Origin: Streptomyces inhibens
GTDB lineage: Bacteria; Actinomycetota; Actinomycetes; Streptomycetales; Streptomycetaceae
Reading direction: 5' to 3'
Length of the DNA stretch: 64,000 nucleotides
NCBI RefSeq assembly: GCF_003389455.1
Contig: NZ_QUAC01000127.1
Location: 28,757-92,756 of the forward strand
The notes under the pieces were generated by a model. That model saw nothing but the letters and a program-made list of their open reading frames with translations, was not told the DNA's origin and did no database searches. Of the stretch, positions 16,881-24,766 are shown piece after piece. The position numbers and the translations under genes are program-made. Position 1 is the stretch's first letter, and the number at the start of each line of letters is the position of its first letter.

Positions 16881-17285
16881 TTGCCCCGGCGCGTACGGCC
16901 ACAGGGTTCAGATACGACCACCAGGGGACGGGCGGTGGCCCAGCTCCTGTACAGACAGCTCACACGGACTTCGGAACGCGCCACCCTGCGCCACGCCGCG
17001 TGTCACGAACGTCTGCTGGACAAAGATCTCTGTCCGACCGGAGGCATCGACAAGGTCCCCGCGCTCGTCTTCGCCGGCGAGCACGATTGCGCCAGCTCGC
17101 CGGACGACAACCGGGCGGTCGCGGCGACCATCGCCGGTTCGGCCTTCCTGCTCATGCGAAACGCCGCCCACATGGCTCACCTTGAACGAGAGCCCGAGTA
17201 CGCAGACCTCGTCACGCGCCTTCTGCACGACGTCCCCTGCCGGACATTCCCTATTGCACGCCCCGCAGTTGCCCGTAAAGGGTAG
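16881..17285 (+). pseudogene. Alpha/beta-hydrolase C-terminal fragment
   Basis: The frame encodes only the last part of an alpha/beta-hydrolase. VPALVFAGEHD carries the catalytic acid (Asp), and RNAAHMAHLEREPEY carries the catalytic His. The nucleophile elbow (GxSxG) and the first half of the fold are absent, and the sequence before residue 20 is not protein-like. It is therefore a decayed or truncated gene without predicted activity. A different hydrolase fragment, an N-terminal part, occurs at 50094-50599. The two do not look like halves of one protein. Confidence 0.65.
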
Positions 17286-17322
17286 GCGCGAACTTCTCCC
17301 CACCACTCCGAGGAGGACCCCC

Positions 17323-17973
17323 ATGCCCGATCGGCACACCGCCGACTTCTGGTTCGACCCTTCCTGCCCCTACACCTGGCTCACCTCCCGATGGCTGGTC
17401 GAGGCGACGAAAGTGCGTCCCGTGGAGGTGAATTGGCGGGTCATGAGCTTGTCCGTGCTCAACGAGGACCGCGATGACGATCCTGAGGGCGACGTGGACG
17501 GCTACCTGTGGAGACCGGTGCGCGTCTGCACGGCGGTTGCGGAGGCGTACGGGCAGGCCGCGCTGGGCCGGCTGTTCACGGCGCTGGGGAAGCGACTCCA
17601 TGAGCGCGGGGAGTGGGACGCCGTCGAGTCCGCGCTTGACGATGCCGGTCTGCCGGCAGAGCTGGCGCGGGTGGCCGATTCCACGGAGTACGACGCGGCC
17701 GTACGCGCCTCACACGAGGAGGCCATGCGCCTGGTCGGGCCGGAAGTGGGCAGCCCGGTCATCGCCGTTGGGGGTGCGGACAGCGAGCGGGTCGCGTTCT
17801 TCGGGCCGGTCGTCGCACCCGTACCCCGCGGTGAGCAGGCCGGCCGCTTGTGGGACGGCGCGTTGGCGCTGGCCTCCGTCCCCGGCTTCTACGAGCTGAA
17901 GCGGTCCCGTCCCCAGCAACCGCCCACCGACGACAACACCGGAGGGCCCCGGCCCGAGGGCCCGACCACGTAA
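17323..17973 (+). CDS. DsbA-like mycothiol-dependent nitroreductase/oxidoreductase (Rv2466c family)
   Basis: Cytoplasmic thioredoxin-fold protein of 216 residues. The active site sits in WFDPSCPYTWLTSRW near residues 10-24, with one Cys followed by Pro. That matches the DsbA-like mycothiol-dependent reductases such as Rv2466c, which pass electrons from mycothiol to nitro compounds or disulfides. The cis-Pro loop is near VGSPVIAVGG, and the C-terminal tail is Pro/Gln-rich and variable. ATG 17323 follows AGGAGG at 17311-17316. A pentamer repeat starts immediately after the stop. Confidence 0.83.
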   Translation: MPDRHTADFWFDPSCPYTWLTSRWLVEATKVRPVEVNWRVMSLSVLNEDRDDDPEGDVDGYLWRPVRVCTAVAEAYGQAALGRLFTALGKRLHERGEWDAVESALDDAGLPAELARVADSTEYDAAVRASHEEAMRLVGPEVGSPVIAVGGADSERVAFFGPVVAPVPRGEQAGRLWDGALALASVPGFYELKRSRPQQPPTDDNTGGPRPEGPTT

Positions 17974-17982
17974 GGAACGGCT

Positions 17983-18023
17983 GACAGGACAGGACAGGAC
18001 AGGACGGGACGGGACGGGACAGG
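17983..18023. repeat. Pentanucleotide tandem repeat (GGACA/GGACG)
   Basis: About eight units of 5 bp, first GGACA then GGACG, begin just after the stop at 17973 and end directly before a broken reading frame at 18026. Confidence 0.85.
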
Positions 18024-18025
18024 GC

Positions 18026-18130
18026 ATGGGCAAGGGCTGTCTGCGCTTCCGCAAGCCCGGCGGCATCGACTTCGGCCTCGTACGGGATCTGCTGAGGGCT
18101 GCCGCGGCCGGTCCGGGGACCATCTGCTGA
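18026..18130 (+). pseudogene. DUF1801-type protein, C-terminal remnant
   Basis: A 34-codon frame beginning MGKGCLRFRKPGGIDFGLVR and ending PGTIC resembles the last strand and helix of DUF1801/YdhG-like proteins. The rest of the gene is replaced by the pentamer repeat upstream. It is too short to function and is listed as a relic. Confidence 0.5.
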
Positions 18131-18213
18131 GGGACGCGGGCGCCTCGGCGCAGGGGTGGGGGGCGGCACTTACGGATCAAGGCCGTGGAAAGACCCGGGG
18201 ATAGCGTTTCCGT

Positions 18214-18837
18214 GTGGATCAGGAGCCGGGATCAGACGACGGGGAGTTCAGGCCGTCCGCGCGGGCGGTCCGGGCGCTGCGGGCGGTGTCCGCGGTGCTG
18301 GTGCTCGGGGTGGCCGGGCCGTCGGTCCTGGTCGTCGGCACCGAGGTGGACTCGGGAGCCGGCCGCCTGACGGCGGCACTGGTGCTCGTCGTGGCGCAGG
18401 CCGTGGCCCTGTGGTGGGTCATCCGCCGCCCGGCCACCGTACTGGCGGCGACCGTGGTCATGGGCATCGCGATGTGGTCGCTGTTCCCGGCGGTGAGTCT
18501 GACCGGGGCGTTGCTGGCGGCGCAGTTCGCTTTGTGCGTGCTGTCGACCGTGCGCCCGGCGCGGGTGTCGCAATGGTGGCTGCTGGGGGTGCTCGCGCTC
18601 GCGCCGCTCGCCCTGGTGGGCGGCGGCACGTTGAGTGTGCCGGCGTATGTGCTGGCGGTGACGCTCGCCTGGACCGCCGGCCAGTGGCGCCGGGCCCAGC
18701 ACGACCGGCTGGTCGCCGAGACCCGTCGCGCGGTGGCGGAGGAGCGCGCCCGTATTGCCCGTGAGGTACACGATGTGGTCGCCCACACGGTGTCGGTGAT
18801 GGTGATCCAGGCGGGCCGTAATGAGACGACCTGTTAG
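18214..18837 (+). pseudogene. Truncated NarL-group sensor histidine kinase (5' part)
   Basis: GTG 18214 opens a 207-codon frame with about five transmembrane helices (VLVLGVAGPSVLVVG, LVLVVAQAVALWWVI, VVMGIAMWSLFPAV and others). A coiled segment follows, then the HisKA_3 box: ARIAREVHDVVAHTVSVMV with the phospho-accepting His. Directly after VIQAG the protein stops. The dimerisation rest and the whole HATPase domain are missing, as is the usual partner response regulator. The break coincides with the left end of the insertion element at 18837. The missing 3' part is not found beyond the element's right end, so insertion was accompanied or followed by deletion. Confidence 0.85.
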
Positions 18838-18850
18838 AGGTCATCTCGTT
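18820..18850. repeat. Inverted repeat centred on the IS left target site
   Basis: Arms 18820-18833 and 18837-18850 match at 11 of 14 positions around a central TTA. The right arm is the element's own end. The left arm looks like a degenerate end of a second copy in opposite orientation, or a chance palindrome. Confidence 0.5.
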
Positions 18851-18874
18851 TGGGCTGCTGGGTAGCCTGCCGTC

Positions 18875-19540
18875 GTGAGCATCGGAATGAACGCTGAAGG
18901 CTGGTTAGCAGACACTCGGACGTCTTACGACACTGTCGCCACTAGCTATGCGGACCAGGTTCGCAACCTCCTGGCAGAAACGCCCGAAGAGCGCGCGGTC
19001 ATGGCGCTGTTCGCCGACCTGGTGCACACCAGCGGCGGTGGGCCGGTTGCGGACGTGGGATGCGGGCCGGGGAGGGTCACGGCCCACTTGCGTGAACTGG
19101 GCATGGACGCGTTCGGGATCGACCTGTCGCCCGGGATGATCGAGGTAGCTCGGCGTGATCACCCCGGCCTGCGGTTCGAGGTCGGTTCCATGACGGACCT
19201 CGACGTCGCCGATGCCTCGATGGCCGGCCTGGTCGCCTGGTGCTCGCTCATCCACGTCCCCGACGACGAGATCGGCTCGGTCTTCACGCACTTCCAGCGA
19301 GTGCTGCGGCCCGGTGGCTCGCTGCTACTCAGCTTCCACGTCGGTGATGAGTCGCGGCTGAAGACGCAGGGCTACGGCGGCCACCCGATGAAGCTCTACG
19401 TCCATCGTCGCCAGCTCGGCCAAATGACCGCCTGGCTCAACGATGCCGGCTTCATGGTCGAGGCGCACAGGACCCTCAGCTCAGCCGAGAGCACGCTCGG
19501 GGGAATCCTTCTCGCGCGCAGCCGGCCTGCTATCCGGTAG
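18875..19540 (+). CDS. Class I SAM-dependent methyltransferase, passenger of the IS element
   Basis: Cytoplasmic methyltransferase of 221 residues with the class I Rossmann order. Motif I is VADVGCGPGRVTAHL (about 55-69), the acidic ribose-binding segment is FGIDLSPGMI, a PDDEIGSV helix follows, and motif post-I/III is LRPGGSLLLSF. It belongs to the broad methyltransf_11/25 group that uses small molecules; the substrate is unknown. GTG 18875 lacks a ribosome site but sits 7 bases after TAGCCT (18863-18868), so a leaderless transcript starting at the element's left end is likely. Codon 11 is TTA (18905-18907), making translation dependent on the bldA tRNA. The frame is intact although the transposase next to it is dead, which suggests selection for the passenger. 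Confidence 0.88.
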   Translation: MSIGMNAEGWLADTRTSYDTVATSYADQVRNLLAETPEERAVMALFADLVHTSGGGPVADVGCGPGRVTAHLRELGMDAFGIDLSPGMIEVARRDHPGLRFEVGSMTDLDVADASMAGLVAWCSLIHVPDDEIGSVFTHFQRVLRPGGSLLLSFHVGDESRLKTQGYGGHPMKLYVHRRQLGQMTAWLNDAGFMVEAHRTLSSAESTLGGILLARSRPAIR

Positions 19541-19546
19541 GGGCCG

Positions 19547-20360
19547 TCATCTGGTGAGTCGGCGGAGGCAGATCAGAGTGCAGGTGATGCTGGCGAAGGA
19601 AAAATGGTCGGCCTTGCGTTCGTAGCGGCGGTGGAGTCGGCGGCAGCCGGCGAGCCAGGCCATAGGCCGTTCAACGACCCATCGGTGGCGTCCCAGGTGG
19701 GTCGGGGACTCGATTTCCCGTCGTGCCAGGCGGTGGGTGATGCCTCGGTGGCGGAGCCATCGCCGCAGGTGGCGGTAGTTGTATCCCTTGTCCCATGGAG
19801 CTTGCCGGGATTGCGTCGCCGTGGCCGGCGCCGCGAGCGGATAGGCGGTATCCCTCGCACGAGCGGCTCCAGAGCTTGGCTGTCGTGCAAGTTCGCGGCT
19901 GAGATGCCGACTGACAGGGGCAGACCGGTTCGCTTGGTGATCAAGTGGATCTTCGAGCCGTACTTGCCCCGGTCCACAGGATTCGGACCTGTCAGATCCC
20001 CCTTTTCAAGGCCCGCATGGTCACCGAGTCGATCGCGCACCGCGATCAGTCCAACTCGCCTCGGGCGCCAAGCTTGTCGAGAACTAGGCGCTGGAGCTTC
20101 GCCCAAACCCTGGCCTTGCTCCACTCGGTAAACCGGCGGTGAGCCGTCGCCCTCGACGGCCCGAAGGACGCGGACGACAACTGTTGCCAGGTACAGCCGG
20201 ACGTGGCCACGAACAGGATCACTGCCAGCACCTCCCGGTCGCCGTGCCGGCGCCGACCGCCACCTTGAGGTCGTGTCGGCGCCTCCAGAACCACCCGCTG
20301 GAACAACTCCCACAACTCATCGAGCACCAGCCGCTCAACGATCCCCACCACGACCGACAA
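19547..20360 (-). pseudogene. IS5-family (IS427-group-like) transposase, inactivated
   Basis: The N-terminal domain reads LVLDELWELFQRVVLEAP, then GCTWQQLSSASFGPSRATAHRRF. The catalytic part is split. A TGA stands where a Trp is expected after ARGELD near 20047. A one-base loss follows MRALK, just before TGPNPVDRGKYGSKIHL, and another lies near 19797 before the KGYNYRHLRRW region. The first catalytic Asp (AIDSVTMRALK), the second (HGDKGYNY region) and the Glu (VVERPMAWLAGCRRLHRRYER) can all be placed by switching frame. IS5 elements sometimes use one programmed frameshift, but a stop plus two shifts means this copy is dead. Confidence 0.85.
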
Positions 20361-20390
20361 GCTACTGGCCCAGCCAAACGAGATGGCTTC

Positions 20391-20999
20391 TTAGTGCAGA
20401 CTCATGCCATTACTGCCGATGATCACGTCGTAGGAGCCTTGCAGGCCGCCGTCGCCGACGTAGCACCGGTATCCGCTGGGCTTGTCGACCGGAACCAAGC
20501 GGACTGCGGGGATGTCATCGCACCGCAGCGAGTCTCGCGTCTTTCCCCCGAGAGCGCCGTACTGCTTCCAGGCCACGGCCTGCACACCTTCGCGAGTGAC
20601 GACTCCGCCCTTGGTCGGCGTGGCTGTGTACTGAATCAAGATGAAGCCGCCCTTTGTCTCCACGCGGAAGGGCACTTCGATTCCCATGTACTTGACGGTG
20701 CACGTGAACTTCTGCGGCTTGTCGCCGACCGCGTCGATGTCGCAGGAACTGCTTGTCGGCTTCGGGACCATGCCGCCCATGCGGAGCACTCTGGTTTCCA
20801 GGTCGTACTTGATCTTGTCCAACACGGGTGCCTTGTCGCCGGGCGCGGGATGCTGGGGCGAGACCCTCTCGAGTGGTGACGCCGTCGGGCTCGACACTGG
20901 TGTGCCCTTGGTCAGCTGCGGGTCCGGCCCGCAGGCGCTGGCCGCCGACACCGCCAGAGCCACTATCGCTGCCACGCGTATCCACTTCTTGGAACTCAC
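20391..20999 (-). CDS. Lipoprotein with DUF4333-like domain
   Basis: Exported lipoprotein of 202 residues. The signal (KKWIRVAAIVALAVSAASACG) ends in a lipobox-like SAAC-type site with Cys near residue 23. A Ser/Pro/Thr-rich tether follows. The C-terminal half (about 90-200) has two repeated Cys-containing segments, SCDIDAVGDKPQKFTCTVKY and RCDDIPAVRLVPVDKPSGYRC, in the style of DUF4333 and other small adhesion-like domains. The assignment is tentative. Its TAA stop is the TTA target duplication of the adjoining insertion element, so insertion occurred exactly at the stop codon and left the protein intact. Confidence 0.75.
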   Translation of the reverse strand: MSSKKWIRVAAIVALAVSAASACGPDPQLTKGTPVSSPTASPLERVSPQHPAPGDKAPVLDKIKYDLETRVLRMGGMVPKPTSSSCDIDAVGDKPQKFTCTVKYMGIEVPFRVETKGGFILIQYTATPTKGGVVTREGVQAVAWKQYGALGGKTRDSLRCDDIPAVRLVPVDKPSGYRCYVGDGGLQGSYDVIIGSNGMSLH

Positions 21000-21427
21000 T
21001 GCTGTTTCCCCGTTTCACGCCAACTATGGAACGGTTGATCATAGGTTTCCGTCCTGAGTCCGGTCGAACGGGTGTGACTGAGCGCCTTGGAGCCTGGGAA
21101 CGTCCTCCCGATCGACTGTGCCGGTGAGCTGTGTCTGCCCAACGGAGCGACTGCGTTCCGTCCCATCCCAAAAAGAGACGCACCCGTGCAAAACCCCGAG
21201 CCGTCCGGCCGCAGAACGGCGCCGATTCCGGAGTGGTCTCGTTGATCAAGACATGAACCTGCACCCCCGTTGGCCGTCGGGCCGGCGTCCGACGGCCGGC
21301 GTCCCGGTGACGGATCGGCCCGTCCGTCGAGATCGAGAGAGTCGCGAAGTGATTGAGGTCAGCCGGGCAGTCGGGCGTCGTTCTCCTCGTCACTGGGCGC
21401 CCCACTGCCTGTGGTAGCACTGTTCAC
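21000..21427. other. Intergenic between divergent genes
   Basis: About 430 bases between the minus-strand lipoprotein and the tetR-type gene. No conserved protein is visible in any frame. A TAGCAC box at 21415-21420 is 8 bases before the tetR ATG and could serve a leaderless or near-leaderless transcript. Confidence 0.45.
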
Positions 21428-22045
21428 ATGGACGACAAGCCCGTCGAACGCGCCGGTTACCACCATGGCTCCCTCCCGGACGCCCTCACCGCGGCCGCGC
21501 TAGAGCTCCTTGACGAGCGTGGCCTGGAGCAGGTGACCGTGCGCGAAGTCGCACGCCGCACCGGAGTGTCGCCGGGGGCGCCGTTCCGGCACTTCGCCGA
21601 CCGGCAGGCGTTGCTGACGGCGGTCGTCGGGCGCATTCTGGCCGACTTCGAGCAGTGGCAGCTCGCCGCGGTCGCGGAAGATGAGGGACCGGCGATGCGC
21701 GCCTTCGGTCTCGGTTTCGTGCGGTACGCGATCCGTCACCCGCACCGCTTCGAGCTGATCAGATCCAAGGTGTTCGGCTCCCGTCAGCCGACTGAGCTGC
21801 GCCAGCGCCTCTCAGGTATCGAACAGGCCCTGACCGGCATCATCGTCGCGGGGCAGCAGGCAGGGGAGTTGCGCGCAGGTGACCCCGCAGTGGTGGGCCT
21901 CGCCGGTCAGGCGCTGGTCTACGGCCTGTCCCAGATGATTGTCGATGGGTATCTGCCGCCGGAGCAGGCGGAACAGTTGGCCGAACAGGTCCTGGACACC
22001 TGCGGCCTGGGCATCGTCAACTCCGCCGACTTTCAGGGGCCTTGA
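21428..22045 (+). CDS. TetR-family repressor with WHG-type C-terminal domain
   Basis: Cytoplasmic repressor of 205 residues. The N-terminal helix-turn-helix (about 10-60) is GYHHGSLPDALTAAALELLDERG, then VTVREVARRTGVSPGAPFRHF, with the recognition helix SPGAPFRHF. The GYHHGSL opening marks the TetR subgroup that carries the WHG ligand domain. The remaining helices form that ligand pocket. The start ATG at 21428 has little ribosome site. The gene runs into a 41-bp palindrome at 22053-22093 and then the SRPBCC gene. That spacing makes the SRPBCC gene the likely target, with the palindrome as operator. Confidence 0.88.
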   Translation: MDDKPVERAGYHHGSLPDALTAAALELLDERGLEQVTVREVARRTGVSPGAPFRHFADRQALLTAVVGRILADFEQWQLAAVAEDEGPAMRAFGLGFVRYAIRHPHRFELIRSKVFGSRQPTELRQRLSGIEQALTGIIVAGQQAGELRAGDPAVVGLAGQALVYGLSQMIVDGYLPPEQAEQLAEQVLDTCGLGIVNSADFQGP

Positions 22046-22052
22046 CCCTCAC

Positions 22053-22093
22053 CCTCTCCGCTGATGTAATCAGTGATTACATCAGCGGAGAGG
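22053..22093. promoter_or_regulatory. 41-bp perfect palindrome, probable TetR operator
   Basis: Arms 22053-22072 and 22074-22093 are exact reverse complements of 20 bases around one central G; the centre reads TGTAATCAGTGATTACA. It lies 8 bases after the tetR stop and overlaps the ribosome site of the SRPBCC gene (GAGAGG, ATG 22100). It could bind the TetR protein, fold in RNA to hide the ribosome site, or terminate tetR. Confidence 0.8.
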
Positions 22094-22099
22094 ACCCCG

Positions 22100-22618
22100 A
22101 TGCGTATACCGCGATTCCCGGACCCCGCGGCCACCGGCACGGTGACCATCCGGGTGACCCCGGCCGAGGCGTACCGGATCATCAGTGACCCTCCCGTCAT
22201 GATCGGCCTCGCCGAGGAGGTCCACCGTGCCCGCTGGCTGGGCGGCGCCAAGGCCGCGGCGGTAGGCGCCCGCTTCCGTGGCTACAACCGCAACGGCCCC
22301 CGCCGTTGGGTCACGACCTGCCGCGTCACGGACGCTGACCCCGGCCGGCGCTTTGCGTACGAGGTGGCGGCGCCGCTCAAGATCCCCATATCCCGCTGGC
22401 AGTACGACATCGAGCCCACCGCCGAGGGCTGTGCCGTCACCGAGACCAACTGGCTGCGGGTCCCGCTGTGGTTCATCCCGTTCGCCATGCTGATCACCGG
22501 CGTCTCCGACCGCATCGGCACCAACGACGCCAACATCAGCACCACACTGCATCGCCTCAAGGCACACCTGGAGACGGCTCCCGCCGAGCGTCCCGATCCG
22601 GAAATCCTGACGCCTTAG
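22100..22618 (+). CDS. SRPBCC-family protein
   Basis: Protein of 172 residues with the START/SRPBCC (polyketide cyclase/dehydrase-like) fold: GTVTIRVTPAEAYRIISDPPVMIGLAEEVHRARW at the N-terminus, then VGARFRGYNRNGPRRW, and a C-terminal helix ISTTLHRLKAHLETA. These proteins form a hydrophobic cavity and bind or transform lipophilic ligands. ATG 22100 follows GAGAGGA, which is also the end of the 41-bp palindrome. Regulation by the upstream TetR protein is therefore the simplest reading. The ligand may be the signal sensed by the regulator, but that is a guess. Confidence 0.85.
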   Translation: MRIPRFPDPAATGTVTIRVTPAEAYRIISDPPVMIGLAEEVHRARWLGGAKAAAVGARFRGYNRNGPRRWVTTCRVTDADPGRRFAYEVAAPLKIPISRWQYDIEPTAEGCAVTETNWLRVPLWFIPFAMLITGVSDRIGTNDANISTTLHRLKAHLETAPAERPDPEILTP

Positions 22619-22748
22619 CGGCTGTTGGCCTTGATGATCGGGTCGATGGGTCTTGGTTCATGTGAACGGCTCGGAGTTGTTGTGCGTGAGGGGCGGAACG
22701 ATCTCCTACCGAATGGGGGCCAGTACTCCGGTGGTCGCGTAGGTGGGG

Positions 22749-23072
22749 GTGAGCGCGACCAGCAGACTGCCGCCGCCCATCCCCGGACGTCAGTCGGTCA
22801 AGGGCGGCGTTGCGCTGCTAGGCGTCCCCTTCGTCATCGGACTGGGGCTGGTGCCGGTGTGGATGTCGCAGCGCGGCGGGGATGCCAACCCGGCGTGCGA
22901 CGGCAAGGCGATGAGGGTCGGTGATATCTGCAACATCCGGCACGGCGCCTTGGGCCACCACTACACCTAGCAGGACATGGTGGAGGGACGTGAACATCAC
23001 AGCGTCGCTCCTCCGGTCGTCCAACTGGTCTGTATCGGCGTTGCGTTGGCGTTATTGATGCTGGTGCTGTGA
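22749..23072 (+). pseudogene. Small membrane protein interrupted by an amber codon
   Basis: One frame reads a helix GGVALLGVPFVIGLGLVPVW and a segment CDGKAMRVGDICNI. A TAG at 22968-22970 follows, and then, still in frame, QDMVEGREHH and a second helix VVQLVCIGVALALLMLVL, ending at 23072. The two-helix pattern with C-G-D/V-G-D-x-C between fits a known type of Streptomyces small membrane protein. The TAG (from CAG or similar) therefore looks like a nonsense mutation in a single gene. GTG 22743 or 22749 may be the start. Confidence 0.6.
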
Positions 23073-23356
23073 TTGGACAAGGGCAACAAGGTTTGGGATG
23101 CGGTACGGGGCGGGAGGAAGGCTCTGTGTCCGCGCTGCGGGACGGGCACGTTGAGGGTGATCGTGGTCCGCAGCAGGGGGCGTCGGCCACATCCTGGCCT
23201 GGCATCAAGGCCGCATGCGTGTGTGGGTTCTCGACCTCCTGCTACGACATCACTCCCGTCGTCCGCGGTGCGGGTCCCGGGGGTGGCTTCCAGTACTCCA
23301 GAAGGAATGCCAAAGTCCTACCGGAGTGCTGGATTTGGAGCCGGGGGGCGGGACAG

Positions 23357-24766
23357 GTGACGCAGCGAGGTCAGATAATTGGTGGCCGCTATCGGCTCGT
23401 CGACGGTCTGGGGGCCGGGGCATTCGGACGGGTCTGGAGGGCGTACGACCAGAGACTCCACACCGATGTGGCGGTCAAGGAGCTATGGCTGCCTCCGGCG
23501 ATGCCGGCCGCCGAGCAGGCCGAGCGGCTGCAGCGCGCCCAACGCGAAGCTCTCAACGCCGCGAAGCTGCGCGACCATCCGAACATCGTCACCGTCCACG
23601 ATGTCGTCATCGAGAACGACGCCCCGTGGATCGTCATGCAGCTCGTCTCCGGAAGCTCGTTGCAAGCGCATCTCAAAGCGCACGGTCCGCTGTCGGTGGA
23701 TACCGCCGCGAACGCCGCCGTTGCGCTGCTGAAGGCTCTCGCCATGGCACACAAGGCGGGGATCGTGCATCGCGACGTCAAACCGGCGAACGTCATGATG
23801 GCGGCGGACGGCGAGGTCCTGCTCACCGATTTCGGGATCGCGGTCAACCAGACCGACCCCGGGCTGACCGACTCCGGGGCGGTCATAGGCTCGGCTGGAT
23901 ACATCTCGCCGGAGCGGGCGCGCGGCGAGAAGGGGCAGGCCCCGGGCGACCTCTTCTCGCTCGGGGCGACGCTGTACGAGGCTGTCGAAGGCGTCTCGCC
24001 GTTCCTCCGTGAAACCCCGGCCGGATCGCTTCACGCGGTCGCGTACGACGAGGCCCCGATGCCACGGCGCGCGGGACGGCTCGCGCCACTGATCATGAAA
24101 CTGCTGGACAAGGACCCGGACGAGCGCCCGACGATCCCCCAGGCGCTCGCCTTGCTCAACTCGCCGGAGCCGGTCACCAGGCCGCAGCCGGTCACCAAGC
24201 CCACGCCGGTCACCAAGCCCAAGGCGACCACCAAGCCCAAGGCGACCACCAGGCCCAAGTCGGTCAGCAAGCCCAAGCCGGCCACCACACCCAAGTCCGT
24301 CGACCCGTCGGCGACGCCGAAGCGGCCCTCCGTCACGGAACCGGCAACGCCGACGGCGCGGAGCACGCCGGCGAAAGAGGGTGCGGATCAATCCACCGGC
24401 TACGGGGGCCTGGTCCTCGTTGCTGCCCTGATAGCCATGTTGCTGTACGGCTACAACCAGCCCTTCGCCGACTGGGTGAGCGAAGGGCTCAACGGCGAGA
24501 TCTCGACCGCGCAGGTGGGCGACTGCGTCTCGTATGTCTACCCCCAGGGCAACCCGCCGGCCCAGTGGGTCAAGGTTCCGTGCTGGTCGGCAGCCACCAA
24601 ATACACCGTCCTCGACCGGTTGGTCCCCATCACCATCGCGTCCTCGTCCTCGAGTGACAGCTGCACCACCCGCGACCTGGGGTGGAAGAACACCCCCGGC
24701 CGCCAGCAGGTCAACTTCCTCAACGCCAGCAATCGGTCCGCCATCCTGTGCGTCGTGCCGAGGTGA
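23357..24766 (+). CDS. Membrane-anchored serine/threonine protein kinase with Lys/Pro-rich linker
   Basis: Hanks-type kinase of 469 residues. The catalytic domain spans about 8-265: Gly loop LGAGAFGRVWRAYD, AVKELWL lysine, catalytic loop HRDVKPANVMMAA, DFGIAV, and the APE-like SPERARGEKG. A linker of about 100 residues consists of repeated P-V-T-K-P/K-A-T-T-K-P units. A single helix (GLVLVAALIAMLLYGY, near 355-372) then leads to a short extracytoplasmic domain with three Cys (VGDCVSYVY, VPCWSAATKYTV, SDSCTTRDLG), reminiscent of the LppU/SCO3897 group. GTG 23357 was chosen from the kinase start and an upstream GGGGGG; the longer frame is not protein-like. A second kinase follows 395 bases downstream. 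Confidence 0.88.
   Translation: MTQRGQIIGGRYRLVDGLGAGAFGRVWRAYDQRLHTDVAVKELWLPPAMPAAEQAERLQRAQREALNAAKLRDHPNIVTVHDVVIENDAPWIVMQLVSGSSLQAHLKAHGPLSVDTAANAAVALLKALAMAHKAGIVHRDVKPANVMMAADGEVLLTDFGIAVNQTDPGLTDSGAVIGSAGYISPERARGEKGQAPGDLFSLGATLYEAVEGVSPFLRETPAGSLHAVAYDEAPMPRRAGRLAPLIMKLLDKDPDERPTIPQALALLNSPEPVTRPQPVTKPTPVTKPKATTKPKATTRPKSVSKPKPATTPKSVDPSATPKRPSVTEPATPTARSTPAKEGADQSTGYGGLVLVAALIAMLLYGYNQPFADWVSEGLNGEISTAQVGDCVSYVYPQGNPPAQWVKVPCWSAATKYTVLDRLVPITIASSSSSDSCTTRDLGWKNTPGRQQVNFLNASNRSAILCVVPR

Larger units (their letters stand above)
18834..20393. mobile_element. IS5-type insertion element carrying a methyltransferase gene
   Basis: The left end at 18837 reads GAGGTCATCTCGTTTGG. The right end, read inward from 20390, is GAAGCCATCTCGTTTGG, a 15/17 terminal inverted repeat. 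Both ends are flanked by TTA (18834-18836 and 20391-20393), which fits the 3-bp TNA duplication of IS5/IS427-group elements. The element body is 1554 bp. It contains a complete plus-strand methyltransferase gene and a minus-strand transposase gene whose stops lie 6 bases apart. The transposase is inactivated, so the element is at most mobilisable in trans. Confidence 0.8.
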
